Origin: Stentor roeselii
Lineage: Eukaryota; Ciliophora; Heterotrichea; Heterotrichida; Stentoridae
DNA: 64,000 bases
Assembly: GCA_006503475.1 (NCBI GenBank)
Contig: RSEH01000159.1
Coordinates: 1 to 64,000, forward strand
Direction: 5' to 3'
Within the stretch, counting starts at the first letter, position 1. Each line of letters opens with the position of its first letter. The position numbers were made by a program, and so were the translations under genes. The notes under the pieces are model-generated. The model had not been told where the DNA came from, did not search any database, and saw only the letters and a list, made by a program, of their open reading frames with translations. Shown piece by piece: positions 49,551 through 60,430 of this stretch.

Positions 49551-52500
49551 CTATTCTGTTTTTTCCTTAATAGAGCTTCTTCCAGTGATAGTCTTAAGCA
49601 TTTCAGGTGATCGTATAATATCAACTAATTCATAATAAAGTTCCTCTTCCCTAAGCAGATCTCCAGTCATGCGACTAAGATAAACCCCATTGCACATATT
49701 AATAAGTGGTTCAGGGTTCGGCATTTCAGTCATAATAAAATTAACAGGTCCAGCCAAGACCCACCTCAGAAGTCTTCCAGCAAGTCCAACAACCGAAATA
49801 TAAAAAGTAACAACACTAAAAGAAAAAGTCATAGGACTATACTTTTCCGAAATAGTAAAAAACTGCAATCCTTGCAATTCCTCAGCACTTAAAATTCCAA
49901 CTTCCCAATAATAATACCCGAAATCATCTTCCAGTTTCTTCAACACAATATTTTTCATAGAATCATGATCATTAATCACATCAGGTGACATATTTTCACC
50001 AGAACTCGGTAACCAGACCACGAAAACTGGAAGACTTGGGTAGTTAAAAATAACTGAAATATTAGAACAAACTGTATGATTAAGAGATGAAGTTTGACTA
50101 TGGGTAAGTTTATAGCTGAACTCTTGTGAGACTTTTGGAACGTTTACCGGGTATCGGCGGGTGTAAGTGTGAGACATGTGAAGAATCGCTTCAGAAGAAC
50201 TTTCTTTTAAAGTCTTTTCAAAGCTGCTGCAAAGTTGGTTATAGCTGTGAGGTGTTATGTCCCAAAGACTGTCACTTGTCGTTGGCATGCTGATCACTTG
50301 CATCACTTCTTTGTCGTTCGAGTCTATTCCATCAAGTGAGTTAAACTTGTTGGTCTCCCATTCTGAGTCGGTTATTGAGTGAATGTCTGAAACTCGAGAG
50401 GCGGAGTAGAAGTTGAAATAGTTTTCGTCCATTATTATTCCTATTTGAACTGAGAGAGACTTCACTTTGTTGAACTCGACTACTGGATTCAAAGAACTGA
50501 ATAGGATTAGAGGAGCTAGGATTATTGCAAAAATTATCACTAAACTGCAACAGCCCATACTTAACTTAGAACCAGTTCCTATTGGACTTCCTCTCACTCT
50601 TGATAAATATCCTTTCGAGTTACATTGATTGATGTAAAGTTGAGCATATAAGTTTTCAAACTTAAGCCATTGAAATAAATCCAAAGTCGTTAAAGTAAAA
50701 ACCCAATCAACTAGAGTCCTTATTTCAAACAAAAAAGGAATTCCTCTATAAAACTGAAACATTAACTTCGAAGGCCTTGAGGTACTTTTCATCAAAGGAA
50801 ATGACCCAGACCTAAAACTTGGAAGTCCAAATTTAAGCTGTAAAGAAACAATCATCAAATAAACAACATATAAAAAGTAAAACATCTTCAAATATGAATT
50901 AATTTGAAAATTGTTGCATTTAGTCTGGTCAAACAAATCAGGACAATAAGGTTTTCCAGTGCTGAAAAGGGTGGAGTTGATAGGAAAGTACCAAAAAACA
51001 ATGTAAAGCATGCTGAGGAGTAAGATTAAATGAAGGGCAAGCTTCAGCTGCAGTGGTCGATCCCATTTTATATTCGGCTCAGAATTTTGAGTCCTGCTCA
51101 GTCGAGCCACTGCGAGTTTCAACGCTTGTGAAGTCCTGGCAAGGTAAAGATATCGCTCGATTATTATTATGCTGATGTGGAATATTATCGCTATCACCAT
51201 ACGACCTTGGAATTGATTCGCTCTGAATAAAAATTACTTGAAAGACTCGGATATGTTTAGACCTCGACCGTCCATTTGGGAAAAAAATAAGAATAGGTAT
51301 ACGAGAATCACTAGTTGTACTAAAAGAGTTGGAGTGTATAGGTCTTTTCCAGGCTTTTCTTCTTTGTTGTGAGGAAGAAGACGGTTGAAAAATTGCTTTA
51401 TTTGGCGAGAGGCTCGGGTTAAACAGCTGGATGTTCGAGTTGATGAGTCTGGGGATAATGAGGAGACTGTCACCCCCTGCCCAGCCAAGCGAAGCTTGGC
51501 TTCTTCCAAACTTTCCATTTCATATTCAGTCTTCTTCCAAAGTCCAACCCTGAGCAAGAAGTACTCATGCAATAAAACAAACAACATAACAAAAACATCC
51601 CAAATAACATAATTGACTAAAGTTTGACTATAAGTATTATCAGCTCGATTGAATCCGATTTTATACTGATCCCTATAGTTCATCATGAATTCCTGTCCAA
51701 AAACGAATTCCCAGATTTGAAACTGCAAAGTGAACTTAATAAAGAAAACGAGTTCTGAATACAACATAATAAACCTGAAGTACTTAAACGGGGGCCTGGG
51801 GTACTCAAGCATGGCATATCCGATGACGGTCAAAGGAAAAACAACTGATTCGAGACTTGCATAAGCCAAATGATTTACAATGCAAAACAAGTACACAAGT
51901 CCCTGAGTATTACTCATTAAAATCAGTACAGTCATCATTATATAATTCTTCCATGTCAAGTTGTACTCAGCTAGAGTTTTCTTTTCAACAAATTCGATAT
52001 CTTCAAATTCTTTACTTTCAGAATCAAGATCTTCAGCTTCTTTCGACTCTACCACTTTTTTCTTGGTGTTCAAGGTATCTAGATACGACCTGAATATCAC
52101 GGGGTTTATGAAATGAATGAGAAGATTTTGAAGTTTACTTCGAAAACTTGGCTCTTTTTCAACGTCTTCTGAAGGACTGATGGTTTTTCGATTTGCTGTT
52201 GTTACAGCTCGTCCCCTGGCAGGCTGCAGACTATCCCTTTTTTCTTCATAAAACTTCTGATTCCACTTCTGTACATTAACATCAAGTTTCCGCAGTTCAG
52301 TTTCAAACCTAGCTCTTTTTTCCACATACTCCGAATTTTCCTGTATCCTTTTATTATTAAACTCCCGTGCAAGAGACAATCCATAAATTTTTCCTTGAGT
52401 TTTCAAATGATTTCTTTCAAGGTCCATATGTTTATTAAAGTCCTGGCTTCGCATCATTCTATACATCATGTACAAAAATGCAAAAGCCACAATTTTAAAA

Positions 52501-55500
52501 ACAACTTTTTTATGAAGAGCCGACTGATGCGCCGGTGGGGATTCTTGCCCAGCGCGCCAGAGCCTTTCAACTCCAATGGCGACAAGCCACCCATCATTAG
52601 AAATAGTCACAATTCCAAAAGGAATCTGAATCCAAATATTCAAAGTCAAGTCAAGTAACATAAAGTTTAAAAAGTAAATCCTCAAAATCCTTAAGTAACT
52701 ATTCCACCGTCGTTCACTTCGAATATTCTGATTAGCTCCATAAATAAAAATCAGGCAAAATGCACAATAAACCCCTGAAATAATTCCATTATTTTGTATG
52801 ATGAAAAGAAGAACAAACAAGAAAATAATAAGATGAGAAATGTTGTAAGTTGTTTTTTTTACTAGTAAAAAAATCGTTTTTGATTTTGATGGAATCTCGG
52901 GGCCTGTATTCGCGAGTTCCAAGAGAAATAATTCATGTTCTTTAGTGCAGAGGAACTTGTAATAAATCATAATGAACAATGAACACAGCAGGTCCGAGTA
53001 AATATTTTCAAGTTGGTCGAAACTCGTCCCTAGGTTTAAAAAAACTGGGTCATCTTGAGTTTTCCAGTTAATTCTTGTATACCAGGGGGTGTTAGTCACT
53101 TGTTTATCCCTTGGAAGGCGCTCAGGAGAGTTTTTTTTCTGAATATTGCTGAGAATCAGAAGGTACTGAAGCCAGATCATGCAAATAACAACAGTATTCA
53201 AATAATGTGTCCGTCGATAAGGAGAGGCAAAAATGATACACATGAAAACTGACATCACATAAATAATACTCACAAAAGTCAACTTGTTAAAAGCGATGAT
53301 CAACACACACATCGGTACTAAAGCTTCAACGAAAATCCTAATAAAATCAAGAGTTTTCATTAATGTCAAGTTCTTATTTTTTAACCTGCGAAATTCATCT
53401 TCTTGGCTGATGTTGACTCTTGTGTTAAGCATGAACTCGATGCAATGTCTTTCAACGATAAGCAAAACCCACAAAATAACATAACCATAACTGATATCTA
53501 AAAGACTTCTTCCTTCACTTTTACTATACCCGCAGCAGAAGTAGATCCAAAGCACCTTCTGATACAATTTCTCCCCGAACACTTCAGGACAAACAAGAAA
53601 CTCAGCATAAGCCAGGAGGAAATTCGCGAAAGTAAATAGAAATAAAACATTCCAAACTGAAACTCTTTTTTCCCATTCAATTTCAGGACTGTAAAGTTGC
53701 TTATGCTCGACGACTTCTCCGAAATAATTCCCAAGTCTTAACAAGTACCACCCAATAGCTACTAAATAACAGATCATTGAAAGTGATAGTTTCCAGTAAA
53801 TTGAAATTGTTGAAACTGAAAAAAGGATTATTAAGGGAAAAGGCTCTTCTAAGAATTGTAAAGCGGCTGTTATGTGCTTTTCCTGACCGATCAATGAGAG
53901 GTTAGAACGGATGATGCCTGAGATGAAACCTACTTCTTCGAAGTCGAAACTTTCACGTTCGAGGTTGTGGGAACGGTTCCTGGACTCTAAAATGCAGAAT
54001 AAAAGAAGCATGCAGTCTGAGACCATGTTTTTGTAAAGCTCTGAACTGTCGTAGACTTCTAGACCTATCAATTTGAACTGGGAGTTGAAGGGGAATGGAA
54101 GGAATGGGATGAATTGGTAGATGTATCGGATTATTAGAATTGCGCCTGAGTAGTATACTGTTATTCCCCATATTTTTTTTACTTTTATGTAGTTGAAGGA
54201 TATTTCTACCATCACGTCTTTCAGGTGGATTAGCATGAATATGCAAAAACATATGAATCTTACGTAGTTTAGAAGGTTTAAGGGCGATAAAAGCATTATC
54301 AAGAAGATGAAAAAGTAACTTACCCATACCTGAAAAATCGTATACCATTCATAAACACTCACAATATACTTAACCAGCAAGGGATGTTTTTTCCTAAATT
54401 CCTTTTTAGTAAGTTTATAATAATCCAAAGAAAACATAGTCGATCCAAAAGCTCGATTTTGTATACTAGAAGATAAAAGCAGTATCCAAATACTATAATC
54501 ATAAGGAATAACTTGCCATAATTCATTCTTAGTAGACGTAGTCGAAGGTAACCCAATCAACTTTAACACTTCACCAGACGACAACTCATAAAACTGCGAG
54601 ACAAGTACCCAAACATAACGAACAAGTAAAACCGCCATCGTATAAAACATCAAAACTTTCCAATACTTCCTCGCTAACTGAATATTAAAAAGAAAAACCA
54701 GGCAAATTATAATAAACCCGACGTGAAACAAGTTGATATCACTCAGTCCTACTAAAAACAACACAATAAGAGAAATTTTGTCAGAGTTTTGCTGAAGAAT
54801 TGTGTAAAAAATTCCCCAAAGGGTCTTAGTTTCGTTTTCTATGATACTGACTTTCGTGTTGTAGCCTAAAACTCGGTTAATGAAGATAAAAGTCATGATT
54901 GTGAAGAATTGAAATAAAAGTTCAAGGGCTGGGAAGTATTTGTAGTAAAAACCTGAAATTTGAGGAAGGTCTAATGATAGAGTTTTGAAAAAGTAAGTCA
55001 AAAATGAATCGAGGATCAGAACTGGAATTAAAGTGAATCTTGACATTATTATCATCCGGTCGTGGTTTAACTCGATTATTGAGTAAAATACCCAAAGCAT
55101 TATATAAACTCCCATAGCACTCTTGAAGTAAAAAATCCAGAAAAATAAAAGAAACCGTGCCAAGAAAAATAAAAGGGTAGGAGAAAGTAGTAATTTTAAA
55201 AGATATGAACATTTTAAAATACTCACGACTGATGTTAACCCTGCATTTTTTTCATCTTTAAGGATTTCATTATAAAATGCTTCATCGTCATCATCATTCT
55301 GACTGAGCACTTCTCCTTCCTTTTCATTTTTCTCTGATTTTTTCTGAGATTCATTTTCTTCTGGAAGTTGCAAAAATTCATTTCTTTCTTCATTTTCTTT
55401 ACTTTCTTCCAAAATTTTATCCTTCTCTTTGTCCTCAAAAGATCTTTTCTTTTCCATCTTGAATTCACTAGACCTACTCGAACTTCCAGAACTTGAAAAA

Positions 55501-56459
55501 CTTTCAGAAGGTTCACTATCAGTTTGAAGTGAATCACTACTTCCACTTTCCTCTCTTAAACCATCAAAATTACTTTCCTGAACTTTCAACATAAGAATCT
55601 TGCGACTTTCCTCAATATCCTCAACCTGTTGATTCAAACTCGTTTTATCCCGAGGTAAAAAGTTATCCTTTTCAATAAGTTTTTCATTCAAAAGATTATT
55701 TTCTTCTTTAATCCCAGCTTTTCTGACATACATCGTCGAAAAACAATGAAGTACAAAGACCAAAATATAATTAGGGAGAAATCTCGGCTTATTCAAAATA
55801 ATTCCATAAAGTTCAGCCTCGTCTTCAGTGATCTGCGAGTTCAGCAAAATAAAGTAAAAGAAGGAAAAAATCATTTGCATGGTAGTCATCAGTGAAATTA
55901 GAAGTACTCCACATTTGAAAGTCGCTTTTGAAAGGCGAAGTGCCCAGGACACTGACCAGTAAATCCATAGAAGGAAGTAAGAAATGTTCATGTAGGAAAA
56001 GTTCGATGCGCAGGTACCTGTCAAGGCTAGAAAACTGCAGAAAAGCCAGAGGTTTTTACGTCGTGAATCACTTGGCTTGAACTTCACTTTTTTCGCGTAT
56101 ATCCAACCGATTATGCTGCATATGAAGGCGAGAGTGTCTGGAATAAATGTAAATGATGAGGATTCGTCCCATGTTAGATCTTTTGTGTAGAATATTCCGA
56201 GAAGGTGGAGTAAATCACGCTCTTTCTCGAAGACTTCTGAAATGTAACCTTCGTAGAGAAGGGTTAACATTATACTCTTCCAGGTAACTAGCAAGAGACT
56301 TATGAAAAATAGGCATTTGTAAACCAACTTTGGCACTTGGTATATCGTCAGCAGCATTACCAAGATAAAAAGAGCAGTCAACATATAAACCCCTGAAATC
56401 GCTGATGGTTTAATGCATCCTGATAGAAAAAGTAACACATTCAGCCACTCCTCAATCAT
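49551..56459 (-). CDS. PIEZO: Piezo mechanosensitive channel
   Basis: Two exons (56459-51238 and 51222-49551), joined by removing a 15-nt intron, give 2297 aa, the usual Piezo size. The protein has dozens of membrane segments in repeated blocks. The C-terminal part carries the family signatures: RTLVDWVFTLTTLDLFQWL, a large extracellular cap between the last two membrane segments, and the intracellular domain LLREEELYYELVDIIRSPEML. A Ser/Glu/Lys-rich disordered loop occupies about 290-405. Piezo channels are trimeric cation channels opened by membrane tension; a contractile, touch-sensitive ciliate is a natural setting. Function here is inferred from family. Confidence 0.95.
51223..51237 (-). 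other. 15-nt spliceosomal intron
   Basis: Sense GTAATTTTTATTCAG, phase 2, A at position 10, an immediate TAA if retained (aaG TAA). Splicing joins NISESFK to ANQFQGRMVIAI, continuing into the last part of Piezo. Confidence 0.93.
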
Positions 56460-56669
56460 ATACTGATTATTATGGCTATTTAGTTAAATTAGGGGATTAT
56501 TACTTGGATATATTTCTATAGTAGTTTAGATGATTAAATTCAGAGAGGATTAATATAATTTCATGATGTTCTCTGTTATTTAGTGAGTAGAGAATTTATT
56601 CAGATTGTTTAAGTGCATTCAGCGAGACTTTATATTAGAACACCTTTAAATTATAATCATCATATCAGA

Positions 56670-58307
56670 TTATTTGCTTTTCTCACAGTTTTGACATCCT
56701 TGAAACATTGAAAGTAAGTCCTGACATTTCAAGTTCCCATTCAAAAAAGTATTATAATCAGGTATTTTTCCTTGTTTCATCAATATTTTCAATTTCAGAA
56801 CAGCCATCGGCATATTAACAGCAGCGACACCAATACACTTATCACCTTTAAAAAAAAAGCTGATTTTTTTATCTCCTAAGTCTTCGTTGATCGTATTCTG
56901 TGCTCCGAAGCAAAAGCCAGCCATTTCGATGAAATCAAATTGCTGACTCCAAAAATAAGGAATTTCTTCAAATTCTTTCTCTAATCCAATCATGTTAAGA
57001 GCAGCAATATTTCCTTGCTGTTGAGCGACGACCCAATGTTCAATACGTTGATTTTCTTGGCTGAGATTATCAGGATACAAAGCAATATCACCAGCTGAAT
57101 AAATCTGAGGCCATTTAGTTTGAAGGAATTTATTAACTTTAACAGCCCCATCACTTGTTTTGAGCTCTAAAGGTACATGATCAGTTTTAAGTGTTGATCC
57201 AGTTGATACAATTACTAGATCAGTATCAATGATCATATCATCAAAAATAATCCTATTCACAACATCTCCATTATTTTCAATTCCTTCAATTTTTTTATTC
57301 CTCACAACCCTAACATTATTTTCAGCCATAGATTGAAAAATATGATCATACAAAAACTTTCCAACAACTTTAGCCAGCGCCTGACTTTCATACTCAACAA
57401 AAGTTAATTCAACATCATGAAGCGTTTTTCTAATGCAAGCAACAAGTTCCAGTCCAAGAAATCTATTCCCAATAACAGTGATTCTTTTAGCAGACGCTAC
57501 CCGATGCTGTATTTTTTGATAATCATTCATATTTCTCATAGTCAAAAAGTTAGAAAAACATAAATTTTGCATAAATTCATTAGGAACTTTAGCACTAGCG
57601 CCAGTGCAAATCAAGATCTTATCATATTTCAACTCTTCTCCATTTTGCAAAGTAACTTTAACAGGAGAGATATTTTTTACTGAAGAATTAAGTCGAAGTT
57701 CATAGTTATTCTCAAGTAAATGGTTTTCAGTGAATAAAAGGTTGTTTTTCACGTCAAGGAAAAGGTTCTTTGAAAGCAAAACTCGGTCGTAAGGTGGAAA
57801 GTCTTCATCACTGATTATTACTATACGACCACTGAAGCCAAAACGTCTCAAAGTCTCTGCTGCTGACATCCCTGCCGCACCTGCGCCTATTATTAGAAAA
57901 ATTCGAGAATCTGTTGTTTTTGAAGAGTGAATTTTTTGTGTCTTTGGTAAAGATATGTAAATTTTACCTGAATCTTCAGTTGTTTGGTAGGATGAGAGAG
58001 GATGGAAACCTGGAGGGTTCACTAAGTTTCCACTTATTATGTCAAACTCAGCACCGTGCATTGGACAAACCAAGTTGTAACCGTTCAAAAAACCTAAAGA
58101 AAGGTCTCCGGATTGATGAGTGCAGCGAGAGGACACAGCAAAAACTCTTCCATTAACTCTACAGAGTAAAATTCTTTTTCTCGATATATAGGTAGGGAAG
58201 ATCTGACCTTCAGAAACATCTTCACTCCCACAAACAAATATATTCCTGTTGTCTTCACAATAGGTTGGTAATAAAAAAGAGCTGAGAATTCTAGTAAAAA
58301 TATTCAT
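56670..58307 (-). CDS. AIFM3-like Rieske/FAD oxidoreductase
   Basis: A 545-aa protein. An N-terminal Rieske domain binds a 2Fe-2S cluster through C62-x-H64 and C81-x2-H84. A pyridine-nucleotide-disulfide oxidoreductase domain follows, with FAD motif IIGAGAAGMSAAE (about 139-151), the PYDRVLLSK motif, a second Rossmann motif (ITVIGNRFLGLEL, where one Gly is replaced) and IYSAGDIA. This order matches AIFM3 and ferredoxin-reductase-like proteins. Likely an NAD(P)H-dependent electron-transfer enzyme. The hydrophobic N-terminus could be a mitochondrial targeting sequence, but this is unclear. Confidence 0.88.
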   Translation of the reverse strand: MNIFTRILSSFLLPTYCEDNRNIFVCGSEDVSEGQIFPTYISRKRILLCRVNGRVFAVSSRCTHQSGDLSLGFLNGYNLVCPMHGAEFDIISGNLVNPPGFHPLSSYQTTEDSGKIYISLPKTQKIHSSKTTDSRIFLIIGAGAAGMSAAETLRRFGFSGRIVIISDEDFPPYDRVLLSKNLFLDVKNNLLFTENHLLENNYELRLNSSVKNISPVKVTLQNGEELKYDKILICTGASAKVPNEFMQNLCFSNFLTMRNMNDYQKIQHRVASAKRITVIGNRFLGLELVACIRKTLHDVELTFVEYESQALAKVVGKFLYDHIFQSMAENNVRVVRNKKIEGIENNGDVVNRIIFDDMIIDTDLVIVSTGSTLKTDHVPLELKTSDGAVKVNKFLQTKWPQIYSAGDIALYPDNLSQENQRIEHWVVAQQQGNIAALNMIGLEKEFEEIPYFWSQQFDFIEMAGFCFGAQNTINEDLGDKKISFFFKGDKCIGVAAVNMPMAVLKLKILMKQGKIPDYNTFLNGNLKCQDLLSMFQGCQNCEKSK

Positions 58308-58649
58308 TTCTTCAGTAAATTATATGATTTTCTCATGAATTAATTCCTTAATCTCAAAAGGTTTTTAAATCAACAAAATCTGTGTTTGTTTTTCTCATAA
58401 AAATACAACTATTTAAAAACTTCTAAAAAATTCATTATCCAAGCTAAAATAACTAACCTCGAAATTACCTTTTGAAAATAAAATTCAAATCTTGATAAAT
58501 CCTTAAAACTACTCAATTCAAATTCCTGAAAAAAAAGTTTATCTCCTTATACTTCCTTTCAATCCAATTAAAATATCAAAAATTTATCCTCCACATTCCA
58601 CTTATCCAAAAAAACCTAAACTATTCAACCGTCCATATTATTCAATCAA
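58308..58649. other. Intergenic spacer between divergent genes
   Basis: About 340 nt, AT-rich; A/C-rich towards the plus-strand start codon. Presumably both promoters. No other feature seen. Confidence 0.4.
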
Positions 58650-60419
58650 ATGATAAGCATCGACACAGAACGAAAACTTGCTGAAGTCTTCTTAAAGATC
58701 TCACTCTCAGAAGGCCAAGTAGAAAATACTCGATTCACACTATGCAGTTGTGAAGACTTCGACCCATTCAGTTTATTCCGAGCAGTAGATCGTTTAGGTC
58801 TTGGTAGTTTTTCATCAACTGACATGCTAGGAATACTTGACAAGTCTCATTTTTTTACAACAAACGACGAGGTGTATCTATCAATAAAACAATACGACAC
58901 TCATCAGTCAGGCCGACTGTCAATCAACGAGTTCTTTCAAATGGTCCTTCCAAGTACCTGCCCTGGACTCAGAACTCGTGCACAGGCCCGTCAAGGAAGT
59001 TTTAATGAAGAAGTTGAAAAACTTTTCATTAAACTTCTGCAGGCTGAGGTCATGTTTCATAGAATTTGTGAAAATGCGAAAAAATCTTTATTGCTTCGAC
59101 ATGACTTTTCCGTTCTGGAATGCTTTCGAGCTGTTGATATCAGGAACTTGTCTTTTATTGATAGAAAAGGATTGATGGACTTCTTGAGAAGACATAAAAA
59201 TGTTAATGAAATTGATGTTGATGCTATTTTTAGAAGGGTTGATAATGATGCTGATGATATTTTAAATTATCAGGAGTTTGTTGAGTGTCTTATGCCGAGT
59301 CAGGTTAGTACTTTCAGGTCTTTGAAGGTTAGCTCTACTCATGCTGGGTTTAAAGGGTTGGCGAGTCAGGGAGGGAACAACCAATCACTAAAAAACATAC
59401 CCCAGAGTCCAAGCAAATGGTCATCATCAATAAGTACCCAAAAGCCAGTATCAAAAACCCTTCCTCCCGGTTACCAATCCTCAACTTTTTCATCCTCAAT
59501 GCGAAAAGTATCATCTCCATCACCCCGCCGTGCAAGTCCGACTAAATCTCTTCGAAACAACACAAGTTTAAAGCCATCATCACCAATTCGAAGTTCAAAC
59601 CTAAACATATCAAGCAGATCTTTACATAAAAAGCCTCTAAAAAGCCAAGACCAATCCTCAGGAAGATCCCCTCTTCGATCATCTCAATCCAGGGCCTACA
59701 CCAGTCAAGACCTAAGCCAAAAACCTGAAAGTTCCATCATCAGCATTGAAGAAAAAGAACTTGTTGGGTGGTTTCAAGAAGAAATTAAGATAAACCGCGA
59801 TGTTGAAAGAAAGAAAAACGAGTTATCACTTAAACATGACTTCAACCTTTTTGATGCTTTTAGAATGTTTGATAGACAAGGGACAGGATATGCGAATTTG
59901 AATGATTTTCAAGAAACTTTCGAGTATTTCAACTTTTCTGCACCGAAAGATGAGATTTTTCTGTTGATTAAACATTTTTCTAATAGTGGACAATTGAACT
60001 TTAAACAGTTTTCTGAAGTGATTTCGCCGAAACAAGAAGAATATGCAAGGATTTTGAGGAATAGGTCTTCAAATGACTTGGATTTGGAATTTCCTGAGTT
60101 TTCTAGAGAGACTTTGAATACTTTTCTAGAAACTTTTAGACTTTTACTTGATGCTGAGTCACTCGCTGAACGTGTCAGGCAGAGACTTACTAGAATGCCT
60201 GACTTTAGCTTGTATCAGGCGTTTATGGCGGTTGATAAGGGACGAGATGGGTTTATCACTATTGATGAGTTTCAGTCTGTACTTCAGAGTCATTCTATCT
60301 TTGCTTCGACCAAAGACTTGCAGAGTCTTCTTGGAAAGTATGACAAAAATAAGGATGGTAGAGTGAGTTATACAGATTTTATTGAGGAAATAACTCCGAA
60401 ATCTCCAAAACGTTTCTAG
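58650..60419 (+). CDS. Multi-EF-hand calcium-binding protein
   Basis: A 589-aa protein with four EF-hand pairs at about 30-107, 150-215, 390-460 and 505-585, each opening with a similar F-D/S-x-F/Y-x-A-F-x-x-x-D helix. Only the last pair has canonical loops (DKGRDGFITIDE and DKNKDGRVSYTD). A loop in the second pair (DNDADDILNYQE) is plausible and the others are degenerate. A Ser/Arg-rich linker (about 230-370) separates the halves. It is not centrin or calmodulin by length. A calcium-responsive cytoskeletal role is possible in a contractile cell, but unproven. The stop is 11 nt before the next start codon. Confidence 0.8.
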   Translation: MISIDTERKLAEVFLKISLSEGQVENTRFTLCSCEDFDPFSLFRAVDRLGLGSFSSTDMLGILDKSHFFTTNDEVYLSIKQYDTHQSGRLSINEFFQMVLPSTCPGLRTRAQARQGSFNEEVEKLFIKLLQAEVMFHRICENAKKSLLLRHDFSVLECFRAVDIRNLSFIDRKGLMDFLRRHKNVNEIDVDAIFRRVDNDADDILNYQEFVECLMPSQVSTFRSLKVSSTHAGFKGLASQGGNNQSLKNIPQSPSKWSSSISTQKPVSKTLPPGYQSSTFSSSMRKVSSPSPRRASPTKSLRNNTSLKPSSPIRSSNLNISSRSLHKKPLKSQDQSSGRSPLRSSQSRAYTSQDLSQKPESSIISIEEKELVGWFQEEIKINRDVERKKNELSLKHDFNLFDAFRMFDRQGTGYANLNDFQETFEYFNFSAPKDEIFLLIKHFSNSGQLNFKQFSEVISPKQEEYARILRNRSSNDLDLEFPEFSRETLNTFLETFRLLLDAESLAERVRQRLTRMPDFSLYQAFMAVDKGRDGFITIDEFQSVLQSHSIFASTKDLQSLLGKYDKNKDGRVSYTDFIEEITPKSPKRF

Positions 60420-60430
60420 ATAGTTAATAA

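Noticed and set aside
49551-51200. Independent 549-aa gene next to a 1741-aa gene
   Set aside because: Both are parts of one Piezo gene separated by a 15-nt intron; the C-terminal Piezo signatures are in the smaller part.
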